7,584 nucleotides of DNA, from contig JAGFXI010000082.1 of assembly GCA_017861095.1 (NCBI GenBank), positions 1 to 7,584 of the forward strand, given 5' to 3'. Positions 1-6,518 of the stretch are shown one piece after another. Source of the stretch: Deltaproteobacteria bacterium (GTDB taxonomy: Bacteria > Desulfobacterota > Syntrophobacteria > BM002). The first letter of the stretch is position 1; every line of letters starts with the position of its first letter. The notes beneath the pieces were generated by a model that worked only from the letters and a program-made list of their open reading frames with translations, was not told the origin of the DNA and ran no database searches. A program made the position numbers and the translations under genes.

Positions 1-54
1 TTCCGCCGGGTGGATGTGGATGTCAAGACCGGTAAGGTGATGGGACTGTTCTAG
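1..54 (+). CDS. fhs: 3' end of formate-tetrahydrofolate ligase (partial)
   Basis: Only the last 17 residues and the TAG stop (52-54) are present. The tail reads approximately FRRVDVDVKTGKVMGLF. Seen: a terminal Gly-Leu-Phe preceded by an alternating Asp/Val strand and a 'TG-V' turn. Known: formate-THF ligases, including the C-terminal domain of eukaryotic C1-THF synthase, end in a very similar way (Phe-Tyr/x-(D/V)-(I/V)-D-(L/V)-D...GLF). The enzyme makes 10-formyl-THF from formate, ATP and THF in the cytoplasm. This is the step directly before FolD, so its position fits the pathway. The fragment is very short, so the assignment rests on this tail and the neighbourhood; a different protein ending in GLF remains possible. 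Confidence 0.7.
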   Translation, partial: FRRVDVDVKTGKVMGLF

Positions 55-135
55 GAAGCTCCCCCTGCGGTCTCTCCGGATCCCAGGTGAACAGGATTCG
101 ATACGAGATACCGGCCATTCGGGGGACAGACTGTT

Positions 136-173
136 GGCAGGCAGGGTTAAGCCGCCCTGCCTTGCCTGTTTTT
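136..173 (+). terminator. Terminator-like hairpin between fhs and folD, abutting the folD RBS
   Basis: GGCA (136-139) and GGCAGGG (140-146) pair with CCCTGCC (155-161) and TGCC (163-166). There is a single bulged T at 162 and an 8-nt loop. The run TGTTTTT follows (167-173). The GC-rich stem and T-run look like a Rho-independent terminator for fhs. The T-run ends exactly where the folD Shine-Dalgarno sequence starts (174), so the hairpin could also act as an attenuator controlling read-through into folD. No separate folD promoter is convincing in 55-135. Confidence 0.55.
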
Positions 174-181
174 GGAGGAGG
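174..181 (+). promoter_or_regulatory. folD ribosome binding site
   Basis: A strong purine-rich GGAGGAGG lies 5 nt upstream of the ATG at 187. It decides the start: an in-frame TTG at 172 would put this ribosome site inside the coding region. Confidence 0.85.
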
Positions 182-186
182 AAAGC

Positions 187-1071
187 ATGCCTGCGAAACT
201 CATCAAGGGCGCGGATGTCGCCAAAGAGATCCGCGAGGAGATCAAGAAAGAAGTCGACTACATCAAGGAAAAACACGGGGTTATTCCCGGGCTGGTCACG
301 ATTCTGGTCGGCGAGGACCCTGCCTCCCAGAGCTATGTTCGCGCTAAACAGAAGACCTCCCACGAACTGGGGTTCTACTCGATTCAGGACACTCAACCGG
401 CAACTATCAGCGAAGCACCTCTCCTTGCCCTCATCGACAAGTACAACAAGGACCCCAAGATCCATGGGATCCTGGTCCAGCTCCCTTTGCCCAAAGGGAT
501 CAACGAACAGAAGATCCTGCTCGCCATCGATCCGGACAAGGATGTGGACGGATTCCACCCCACTAACGTGGGAAAACTCCTTATTGGAAATCCTTACTAC
601 AGACCCTGCACCCCCTTCGGCATCCAGGAGTTGATTATCCGTTCCGGCGCTCGCATTGAGGGGGCCGAGGTCGTGGTGGTGGGTCGTTCAAACATTGTCG
701 GAAAACCGATCGCCGCCATGCTGATGCAGAAGGCCCCCGGTGCGAACGCCACAGTGACCGTGGTGCATACCCGCACTCGGGACGTGGCTTTTCATACCAA
801 ACGTGCCGATATCCTGATCGTCGCCGCCGGCGTCTGCGAATATGTCAAGGGCGACATGATCAAGCCCGGTGCCGTGGTCATCGATGTAGGTGTCAATGAG
901 GTGGGCCAGACGGCGGACGGGAAACGAATTCTCAAGGGGGACGTGAAATTCGACGAAGCCTTGGAAGTGGCCTCGGCAATCACCCCGGTGCCGGGGGGTG
1001 TCGGCCCCATGACCATCACCATGCTCATGAAGAACACGCTCCAGGCCGCAAAGGTCCACCACAAACTCTGA
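187..1071 (+). CDS. folD: Bifunctional methylene-THF dehydrogenase / methenyl-THF cyclohydrolase FolD
   Basis: The product is 294 residues, normal for FolD. It interconverts 5,10-methylene-THF and 5,10-methenyl-THF with NADP(H), or sometimes NAD, and hydrolyses methenyl-THF to 10-formyl-THF, in the cytoplasm. Seen in the protein: VGEDPASQSYVRAKQK with the conserved Tyr50 and catalytic Lys54 (YxxxK); ILVQLPLP; DKDVDGFHPTNVGKL; PCTPFG; the nucleotide-binding VVVGRSNIVGKP; and the C-terminal ITPVPGGVGPMTITMLM signature. A short PGA insertion precedes ATVTVVH, where many FolDs are more compact. The ATG at 187 is chosen over an in-frame TTG at 172 because of the strong ribosome site. It lies downstream of the probable fhs and is followed by a strong terminator, so fhs and folD form a unit apart from the hdrA group, although both serve the Wood-Ljungdahl methyl branch. 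Confidence 0.97.
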   Translation: MPAKLIKGADVAKEIREEIKKEVDYIKEKHGVIPGLVTILVGEDPASQSYVRAKQKTSHELGFYSIQDTQPATISEAPLLALIDKYNKDPKIHGILVQLPLPKGINEQKILLAIDPDKDVDGFHPTNVGKLLIGNPYYRPCTPFGIQELIIRSGARIEGAEVVVVGRSNIVGKPIAAMLMQKAPGANATVTVVHTRTRDVAFHTKRADILIVAAGVCEYVKGDMIKPGAVVIDVGVNEVGQTADGKRILKGDVKFDEALEVASAITPVPGGVGPMTITMLMKNTLQAAKVHHKL

Positions 1072-1102
1072 ACCGACTGTAGCGACGCGGTGAGTTGACG
1101 TT

Positions 1103-1141
1103 AAGGATGGGGCGTCACGATGGCGATGACGCCCCATCCTT
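1103..1141 (+). terminator. Rho-independent terminator after folD
   Basis: A perfect 15-bp inverted repeat is present: 1103-1117 pairs with 1127-1141, with a 9-nt loop (CGATGGCGA). It starts about 30 nt after the folD stop. The T-tail is short (TT then CCCC), but the stem is long, GC-rich and mismatch-free. It separates folD transcription from the region downstream. Confidence 0.8.
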
Positions 1142-1225
1142 TCCCCGCCTGGTCCTGAGGGAATCCTGAGATCGACCCGGGGGACCCCGTCGCGATCGAG
1201 GCAGGATCCTTGAGCTTCGGCTCTT

Positions 1226-1244
1226 CTCGGCCAGCCCCGCCGAG
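1226..1244 (+). other. Hairpin just upstream of the orphan promoter
   Basis: CTCGGC (1226-1231) and GCCGAG (1239-1244) form a 6-bp stem with a 7-nt loop, followed by GTTTCTCC. It directly follows a 4-bp UUCG-tetraloop hairpin (1212-1223). They could be secondary terminators insulating the promoter at 1253, but the tails are weak. Confidence 0.3.
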
Positions 1245-1252
1245 GTTTCTCC

Positions 1253-1281
1253 TTGACAGGGGATGCTGAATTCTCTATACA
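1253..1281 (+). promoter_or_regulatory. Near-consensus sigma-70 promoter
   Basis: The -35 box is TTGACA (1253-1258), a perfect match. A 17-bp spacer follows, then the -10 box TATACA (1276-1281), a 5/6 match. The predicted transcription start is near 1288. It points toward hdrA, whose start codon is about 650 nt downstream. Either the hdrA-mvhD-metV operon has an unusually long leader, or this promoter drives a small RNA. Confidence 0.7.
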
Positions 1282-1620
1282 TAGAGCCGGGCGAGACAAG
1301 CACAAAGAATCACAAGATTAGTCTCTTTCATCAACGCTGTTTCCAAGCCTCGACCGCGTCCAGGTGAGCCCGGGCTGGTCGCAAAGTATTCGTCAGGGTC
1401 CTCGTTCTCGTAAGAGTTTCTTGCAAGGGTCGGGCAAAGGGCAGTGATCTGTCATGCGTCCTTCGTCTCCGAGAGAGTACTCCACGGCGTGCCGCACTTT
1501 ATTTCTCAAACTATCCGGGTTATAATCCACAGGCTCGCACTAGGAATGACCATCCTGTTTGATAAAGCAGGTTCACCTTGAGGGCTTGAGATTGGCCGCC
1601 ACGGCGAAGGGCTTACTCTC

Positions 1621-1651
1621 GTCGACCGGGGCATTTCCTCCCCTATTCGAC
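1621..1651 (+). other. Stem-loop in the hdrA leader region
   Basis: GTCGA (1621-1625) pairs with TCGAC (1647-1651), and GGGG (1628-1631) pairs with CCCC (1640-1643). A small CC/TAT internal loop separates the two helices. It matches no RNA family that I recognise. It would lie inside a transcript from the promoter at 1253. Confidence 0.3.
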
Positions 1652-1715
1652 ATGATCGATCCTGTTCCGCGGTAACGTCAGGTGGTTGGTGTTAAGGCAG
1701 GGGGGACCGTTCAGC

Positions 1716-1738
1716 AACCCTGCAGCAACAGGTGTTTT
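1716..1738 (+). terminator. Weak terminator-like hairpin in the hdrA leader
   Basis: AACCCTG (1716-1722) pairs with CAGG and GTT (1729-1736) with one bulged T, followed by a short T-run ending at 1738. It is a candidate end point for a small RNA started near 1288, or an attenuator. The stem is short, so this is a weak call. Confidence 0.25.
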
Positions 1739-1801
1739 CGTGGCTACGAGCTGGTGGCAGCGGTGAGCCTATCTAGCATCATGAACATGAACGAGATGGA
1801 G

Positions 1802-1830
1802 TTGCGAGCGGGCGGGTAACGGCATATCTT
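1802..1830 (+). promoter_or_regulatory. Possible weak promoter closer to hdrA
   Basis: TTGCGA (1802-1807), a 17-bp spacer and TATCTT (1825-1830) each match the sigma-70 boxes at 4 of 6 positions. The predicted start near 1838 would give an hdrA leader of about 100 nt that begins just before the two inverted repeats. It could be chance. Confidence 0.25.
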
Positions 1831-1856
1831 GCCCGGAACTTTTGGCGCCTTCCGTG

Positions 1857-1874
1857 TCCGAATCGAAATTCGGA
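1857..1874. promoter_or_regulatory. Inverted repeat upstream of hdrA (first of a pair)
   Basis: TCCGAAT (1857-1863) and ATTCGGA (1868-1874) are a perfect 7-bp inverted repeat around CGAA. It lies 67 nt before the hdrA ATG and shares the core CCGAAT with the second repeat at 1884. It could be an operator for a dimeric regulator or a leader hairpin. Confidence 0.4.
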
Positions 1875-1883
1875 GTGGAACCA

Positions 1884-1897
1884 TACCGAATACGGTA
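1884..1897. promoter_or_regulatory. Inverted repeat upstream of hdrA (second of a pair)
   Basis: TACCG (1884-1888) and CGGTA (1893-1897) are a perfect 5-bp inverted repeat around AATA. It lies 9 bp after the first repeat and 43 nt before the hdrA ATG. The shared CCGAAT core and close spacing suggest a pair of related sites. Confidence 0.35.
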
Positions 1898-1940
1898 CGG
1901 CGGGCCGCGTTTGAGTCCGAGGCGAACGAGGGTTGAGGTC

Positions 1941-4900
1941 ATGGCATCCAAGTCCGGCAAGTCGAGTGTTGGGGCGGTCATGGTGGTCGGCGGCGGCATC
2001 GCTGGCATCCAGGCGGCTCTCGATCTGGCTAACTCTGGTTACTTTGTCCACTTGGTGGAGAAGTCCCCTGCCATCGGCGGGATCATGGCCCAGCTGGACA
2101 AGACCTTTCCCACCAACGACTGTTCTATGTGCATCATATCCCCGAAGTTGGTGGAGTGTGGTCAGCACCCCAACATCAATCTCCTCACCTGTGCTGAACT
2201 GGAAGGGGTGACAGGTGAGGAGGGCCGCCTGCAGGCAACAGTCCACAAGCGATCCAGATACATAAGGTTGGACAAGTGCACAGGCTGTGGGGATTGTGCT
2301 CAGGTTTGCCCGGTGACCATGCCAAGCGAGTTCGACCGGGCTCTTGGCCCGAGAAAGGCGACGTACAAACCCTATGCTCAGGCTATCCCGGGTGGCTATG
2401 TCATTGACAAGCGAGATAAGTCGCCTTGTACCAACGCCTGCCCCAACAACGTGAATGCCCATGCCTATGTGGCGTTGATCGCCCAGGGGAGATACCAAGA
2501 AGCTATGGAGGTTATCCTCCGGACCTTGCCCTTTCCCGGAGTGATCGGGCGCATATGCCCCCATCCCTGCGAGAACTCATGCCGCCGAGGCCAGGTTGAT
2601 GCGCCCGTCTCCATTTGCGCCTTGAAGCGCTTCGTGGCCGATAGGGTGGATATTGAAAGTCTGCCGGTCCCCGAAATCGCGAAGCGCGAGGAAGAGGTAG
2701 CCATCATCGGTTCAGGTCCCGCAGGGCTTACGGCTGCTTACTTTCTTGCCCTGGAAGGATATCAGGTGACGGTATATGAGGCCCTTCCGGTCGCTGGCGG
2801 CATGCTGCGGGTCGGCATCCCCGACTACCGGCTACCACCCGATGTTCTGGAGAAAGAAATCCGGGCCATTACTCGCCTCGGCGTGGAGATCAAGCTCAAC
2901 ACGGCCTTGGGGCGAGACATCTCCGTTGATGGACTCTTTGCGCAGGGCTACCGGGCGGTCTATCTGGCTATCGGCGCGCACCAGAATCTGCGGCTCAACA
3001 TTCCGGGTGAAGACGCCGAGGGGGTGCTTCCCGGCGTCGAGTTTCTGCGCCGAAGCAACCTGGGTGAGATCGCTAAGCTGGATGGAAGGGTTGTAGTATT
3101 AGGTGGCGGTGACGTAGCCATTGATGCGGCCCGAGCCGCTTTGCGCTTGGGGTCCGACAAGGTCACCATTCTCTATCGCCGGACCCGTGCTGAAATGCCG
3201 GCCCGGGAAACCGAGGTGGAGGACGCCCTTGCCGAGGGGGTCGAGATTGAATACCTCACTGCGCCCCAACAGGTTCTGACGAAGGAAAACAAGGTTATCG
3301 CCATCCAGTGTATCAAGATGGAACTTGGCGAGCCGGACTCTTCCGGCCGTAGACGCCCCGTACCCGTCCCGGGAAGCGAGTTCATCGTCGAGGCCGATTG
3401 GGTGATCCCCGCGATCGGCCAGACCCCGGACTCCGCTTTCCTGGCGGGCGATGCTGGGGTGGAAGTGAGCAGATGGGGAACCATTCAGGCCGATCCTGTG
3501 ACTTTTGCCACGAACATCAAGGGGGTCTTTGCTGGAGGCGATGCTCAGAGCGGTCCGTGGATCGCCATCGGTGCCGTGGCACATGGGAGCGAGGCCGCCA
3601 TTTCTATCTCCCGGTACCTTAGGGGAGAGGAGATACGAGCGGGGCGGGAGCCTCGGGAAGTTCCCCAGGTGAATTTTGTGCCGATCCCTGAAGAGCTCGA
3701 GAAGCGACCTCGCGTTCACATGCCTACGGTCGCCATGGCACAAAGGAAGACCAGCTTCGCTGAGGTGGAGCTGGGCCTCACGGAAGAGCAAGCGAAGGCC
3801 GAGGCCCTCCGATGTCTCAACTGCATGTCGTGTTGCGAGTGCCTGCAGTGCGTTGCTGCTTGCAAGGCGGAAGCCGTGGATCACGCCATGAAAGAGGAGA
3901 CGGTTACTCTGGATGTGGGCTCGGTTATTCTCGCCTCCGGCGCTGAGACCTTTGATCCATCGGTCATCGATACCTACCTCTACGGCGAACATCCCAACGT
4001 GGTAACGAGCCTAGAGTTCGAACGGATCCTCAGTGCCTCCGGACCGAACCAGGGTCATCTGGTGCGGCCGTCCGACCGGAAAGAGCCCCACAGGATCGCC
4101 TGGCTCCAGTGCGTCGGCTCTCGGGACGTGCACCGCTGTGCCAACAGCTACTGCTCGGCGGTCTGTTGCATGTATGCGATCAAAGAGGCGATCGTCGCCA
4201 AGGAGCATCTCGCGCACCCCCTAGATGCGGCCATCTTTTTCATGGATATGCGCACCTACGGGAAGGACTTTGAACGATATTACAATCGAGCCCGCGAGGA
4301 ATACGGCGTTCGGTTCATCCGCTCCCGCATCCACACTATTGATCCCGGGAATAATGGCAACCTGCTCATCTCCTTTGCTGACGAAGACGGCACCCAGAAG
4401 CAGGAAGAATTCGATATGATGGTGCTGTCCGTCGGGTTGCAGCCATCAAAGGATTCAGTCGCCCTGGCTGAACGGCTGGGCATTGAGCTGAACCACTACC
4501 ACTTTGCTGAGACGACAAGCTTCGACCCCGTGAAAACCTCCCGGTCGGGGATTTTCGTCGGCGGCGCGTTCCGGGATTGCAAGGACATTCCTATCTCGGT
4601 CATGGAGGCAAGCGCCGCCGCCGCCGCCGCTGCGATCCCCCTTACGGATAGCCGTTTCACCCTGACCAAGACCAAAGAACTCCCACCTGAGCGCTCGGTG
4701 GCTGGGGAGTCGCCTCGCGTAGGGGTCTTTGTTTGCAACTGCGGGATCAACATCGGGGGAGTAGCGGACGTGCCGGCTGTCGCCGAGTATGCGAAGACGC
4801 TTCCTCATGTGGTCTACGTCTCTGACAACCTGTTCACCTGTTCTCAAGACACCCAGGAAAAGATCCGGGAGGCGATCAAAGAAAACAAGCTTAACCGGGT

Positions 4901-6401
4901 GGTTGTAGCCGCGTGCTCGCCGCGGACCCACGAACCTCTCTTCCAGGAGACCCTTCGGGAAGTGGGGCTGAACCCGTTTCTCTTTGAGATGGCCAATATT
5001 CGGGATCAGAACACCTGGGTCCACCAGCAAGACAAGAATGCCGCTACGAACAAGGCGAAAGATTTGGTGCGGATGGCAGTGGCGAGGGCGTCGCTCCTCG
5101 ACCCACTCCAGCAGGTTAGCCTTGGACTGATCAAGACCGCCCTGGTCATCGGGGGTGGAGTTGCCGGCATGGTAGGGGCCCTGACTCTGGCCGATCAGGG
5201 CTTTCCGGTGCACCTCGTCGAGAAAACCGACATGCTCGGGGGGAATGCCCTGAACCTCCGGGTGACCTGGAAAGGCGAGGATGTTGGCGCCTATGTGCAG
5301 CAGTTGGTGCGGCGCGTGCGAGGGCATGGCAACATCACGGTCCATTTCAACACCACCGTGGAGGGCAGTACAGGCTTTGTTGGGAACTTCGAGACCGTGT
5401 TGGTGAGTCTCAAGGAACCGGGGCGAAAGCAGACCATCCAGCATGGCGTCACGATAGTGGCTACCGGTGGCCGGGAGCTGCGACCCGCCGAGTACCGTTA
5501 CGGTGAGGATGCCCATGTGCTGACCCATCTGGAGCTGGATGCCCGCTTTAAGGCCGATGAAGACGGCCTCCGGAAGTTGGGAAGTGCGGTTTTCATTCAG
5601 TGTGTCGGATCGAGGGAACCGGAGCGACCATACTGCAGCAAGGTCTGTTGCACCCACTCGGTCGAGAGCGCTCTTAAGCTCAAAGAGCTCAACCCTGAGA
5701 TGGATGTGTATGTTCTTTATCGCGACATGCGTACCTATGGATTCCGTGAGGACCTCTACAAGGAGGCCCGTCAGAAGGGGGTGCTCTTCATCCGCTACAC
5801 CTTGGCGCGGAAACCCCAGGTGAGCACGGACGATGGTCGACTGCGAGTCCTGGTCCACGAGCCCATCCTGGGTCGGGAACTTGTCATCCCCGCTGACTTG
5901 CTGGTCTTGGCCTCCGCGATCCTGCCCAACGAGGGGAAAGAGGTAGCAGAGGCCTTCAAGGTTTCCCAGAATGCGGACGGCTTCTTCATGGAAGCCCATG
6001 CCAAACTGCGGCCCGTGGATTTCAGCAGTGACGGGCTCTTCCTTTGCGGCCTGGCCCACTACCCCAAACCCCTCGATGAGGCGATCACCCAGGCTCAGGC
6101 TGCTGCGGCCCGAGCTGCGACCATACTTGCCAAGGAGACGATTACCCTTGGTGCGGTGAAAGCCGTCGTGGATCCGGAAAAGTGCGCCGTCTGCCTCACC
6201 TGCGTCCGAACCTGCCCCTACAACGTGCCCTACATCGGTGAGGAGGGGGCCGCGGTCATCGATCCTGCGGGTTGTCACGGCTGCGGGGCCTGTGTGGCCG
6301 AGTGCCCGGGCAAGGCGATCAGCCTACAGCACTTTACCGACACCCAGTTGATTGCCAAGGCAGATGCGCTGCTTCTGAGCAAGGTCAAAGGGTCCGGGTA
6401 A
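1941..6401 (+). CDS. hdrA: Fused HdrA-type flavoprotein with nested GltD/NfnB-like NAD(P)H module
   Basis: A cytoplasmic electron-transfer hub of 1486 residues, more than twice the usual HdrA length. Order: HdrA flavin fold (GGGIAG 17-22; FPTNDCSMC with Cys61/Cys64); ferredoxin cluster Cys113/116/119/123; GltD-like module about 157-620 with cysteines 163, 167, 206, 210, 214, FAD motif GSGPAG 257-262, nucleotide motif GGGDVA 388-393, YRR..EMPARE and AGGDA (Asp534); cysteine-rich segment 625-641; HdrA motifs LQCVGSR and CSAVCC (724-743). A second HdrA follows: N-terminal domain VGVFVCNCG (from 927), CSPRTHEPLF (992-1001), flavin site GGGVAG 1071-1076, QCVGSR (Cys1221), CSKVCC, and two 4Fe-4S motifs (Cys1415-1425 and 1445-1455). 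The module appears inserted between YVIDK and the second ferredoxin cluster of the first HdrA. Inference: NAD(P)H electrons pass through flavins and clusters to MvhD and MetVF, or by bifurcation to ferredoxin. A TTG-started extension from 1842 is rejected: it would translate the inverted repeats, and homology starts at the ATG. Confidence 0.93.
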   Translation: MASKSGKSSVGAVMVVGGGIAGIQAALDLANSGYFVHLVEKSPAIGGIMAQLDKTFPTNDCSMCIISPKLVECGQHPNINLLTCAELEGVTGEEGRLQATVHKRSRYIRLDKCTGCGDCAQVCPVTMPSEFDRALGPRKATYKPYAQAIPGGYVIDKRDKSPCTNACPNNVNAHAYVALIAQGRYQEAMEVILRTLPFPGVIGRICPHPCENSCRRGQVDAPVSICALKRFVADRVDIESLPVPEIAKREEEVAIIGSGPAGLTAAYFLALEGYQVTVYEALPVAGGMLRVGIPDYRLPPDVLEKEIRAITRLGVEIKLNTALGRDISVDGLFAQGYRAVYLAIGAHQNLRLNIPGEDAEGVLPGVEFLRRSNLGEIAKLDGRVVVLGGGDVAIDAARAALRLGSDKVTILYRRTRAEMPARETEVEDALAEGVEIEYLTAPQQVLTKENKVIAIQCIKMELGEPDSSGRRRPVPVPGSEFIVEADWVIPAIGQTPDSAFLAGDAGVEVSRWGTIQADPVTFATNIKGVFAGGDAQSGPWIAIGAVAHGSEAAISISRYLRGEEIRAGREPREVPQVNFVPIPEELEKRPRVHMPTVAMAQRKTSFAEVELGLTEEQAKAEALRCLNCMSCCECLQCVAACKAEAVDHAMKEETVTLDVGSVILASGAETFDPSVIDTYLYGEHPNVVTSLEFERILSASGPNQGHLVRPSDRKEPHRIAWLQCVGSRDVHRCANSYCSAVCCMYAIKEAIVAKEHLAHPLDAAIFFMDMRTYGKDFERYYNRAREEYGVRFIRSRIHTIDPGNNGNLLISFADEDGTQKQEEFDMMVLSVGLQPSKDSVALAERLGIELNHYHFAETTSFDPVKTSRSGIFVGGAFRDCKDIPISVMEASAAAAAAAIPLTDSRFTLTKTKELPPERSVAGESPRVGVFVCNCGINIGGVADVPAVAEYAKTLPHVVYVSDNLFTCSQDTQEKIREAIKENKLNRVVVAACSPRTHEPLFQETLREVGLNPFLFEMANIRDQNTWVHQQDKNAATNKAKDLVRMAVARASLLDPLQQVSLGLIKTALVIGGGVAGMVGALTLADQGFPVHLVEKTDMLGGNALNLRVTWKGEDVGAYVQQLVRRVRGHGNITVHFNTTVEGSTGFVGNFETVLVSLKEPGRKQTIQHGVTIVATGGRELRPAEYRYGEDAHVLTHLELDARFKADEDGLRKLGSAVFIQCVGSREPERPYCSKVCCTHSVESALKLKELNPEMDVYVLYRDMRTYGFREDLYKEARQKGVLFIRYTLARKPQVSTDDGRLRVLVHEPILGRELVIPADLLVLASAILPNEGKEVAEAFKVSQNADGFFMEAHAKLRPVDFSSDGLFLCGLAHYPKPLDEAITQAQAAAARAATILAKETITLGAVKAVVDPEKCAVCLTCVRTCPYNVPYIGEEGAAVIDPAGCHGCGACVAECPGKAISLQHFTDTQLIAKADALLLSKVKGSG
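4614..4634 (+). repeat. Short GCC codon run inside hdrA
   Basis: Five GCC codons followed by GCT and GCG encode seven alanines (residues 892-898). The helix after the flavin-site aspartate in HdrA proteins is normally alanine-rich (ASAAAA), so this fits the family, but the pure GCC run could vary in length by slippage. Confidence 0.5.
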
Positions 6402-6405
6402 CGGT

Positions 6406-6441
6406 GGACCAGGCCTGTTTTCAGAAAGCGCCGCTTGGTCC
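6406..6441 (+). other. Inverted repeat between hdrA and mvhD
   Basis: GGACCA (6406-6411) pairs with TGGTCC (6436-6441). An inner GGC (6412-6414) can pair with GCC (6430-6432), leaving a 3-nt bulge. It starts 5 nt after the hdrA stop and is followed by TTTGCC. It could be a weak terminator or a processing/stability element that sets hdrA versus mvhD levels. The hdrA-mvhD gap (117 nt) is otherwise empty. Confidence 0.3.
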
Positions 6442-6507
6442 TTTGCCAGGATGAGCGGGGGATGAGACAGGCGATGGACGCGAATCCTTTATGAGAGACC
6501 GTGACAC

Positions 6508-6512
6508 GGGAG
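6508..6512 (+). promoter_or_regulatory. mvhD ribosome binding site
   Basis: GGGAG lies 6 nt upstream of the ATG at 6519. An in-frame ATG at 6513 directly abuts it and is therefore less likely. No comparable site precedes the internal ATG at 6597. Confidence 0.6.
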
Positions 6513-6518
6513 ATGGTG

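Larger units (their letters stand above)
1142..1940. other. Long non-coding interval between folD and hdrA
   Basis: About 800 bp hold no reading frame that looks like a gene on either strand. Frames that cross the edges are shadows of folD or hdrA. I found no tRNA T-arm and no 4.5S RNA, tmRNA or RNase P signature. The interval does hold a near-consensus promoter (1253-1281) and several small inverted repeats: GAGC-TTCG-GCTC at 1212-1223; CTCGGC/GCCGAG at 1226-1244; GTCGA..GGGG/CCCC..TCGAC at 1621-1651; and a bulged AACCCTG/CAGGtGTT at 1716-1736 followed by a short T-run. It may be a long structured leader for hdrA, a small RNA gene, or decayed sequence. Confidence 0.6.

Noticed and set aside
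688..1305. A 205-residue open frame on the - strand across the folD 3' end
   Set aside because: It is antisense to conserved FolD motifs and runs through the terminator hairpin. Its composition looks like a shadow frame.
1454..1525. A 23-codon open frame (MRPSSPREYSTACRTLFLKL and 3 more residues) in the folD-hdrA gap
   Set aside because: It has no Shine-Dalgarno sequence, no recognised similarity and a length expected by chance. It is kept only as a possible leader peptide.
1510..1535. A T-arm-like stretch (GGGTTATAATCCAC) suggesting a tRNA, and a TATAAT box within it
   Set aside because: The invariant TTC of the T-loop is missing and no acceptor or anticodon arm can be drawn. As a promoter, the TATAAT has only a poor -35 match at 16-18 bp.
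1842..1940. A 33-residue N-terminal extension of HdrA from a TTG start
   Set aside because: There is no ribosome site before it, it would translate through both inverted repeats, and HdrA similarity begins only after the ATG at 1941.
1779..2564. A 261-residue open frame on the - strand across the hdrA start
   Set aside because: It mostly overlaps conserved HdrA codons antisense and has no recognisable domain.
4455..6278. A 607-residue open frame on the - strand inside hdrA
   Set aside because: It lies antisense to well-conserved HdrA coding sequence, and its translation shows no recognisable motif. Long antisense frames are common in high-GC genes.
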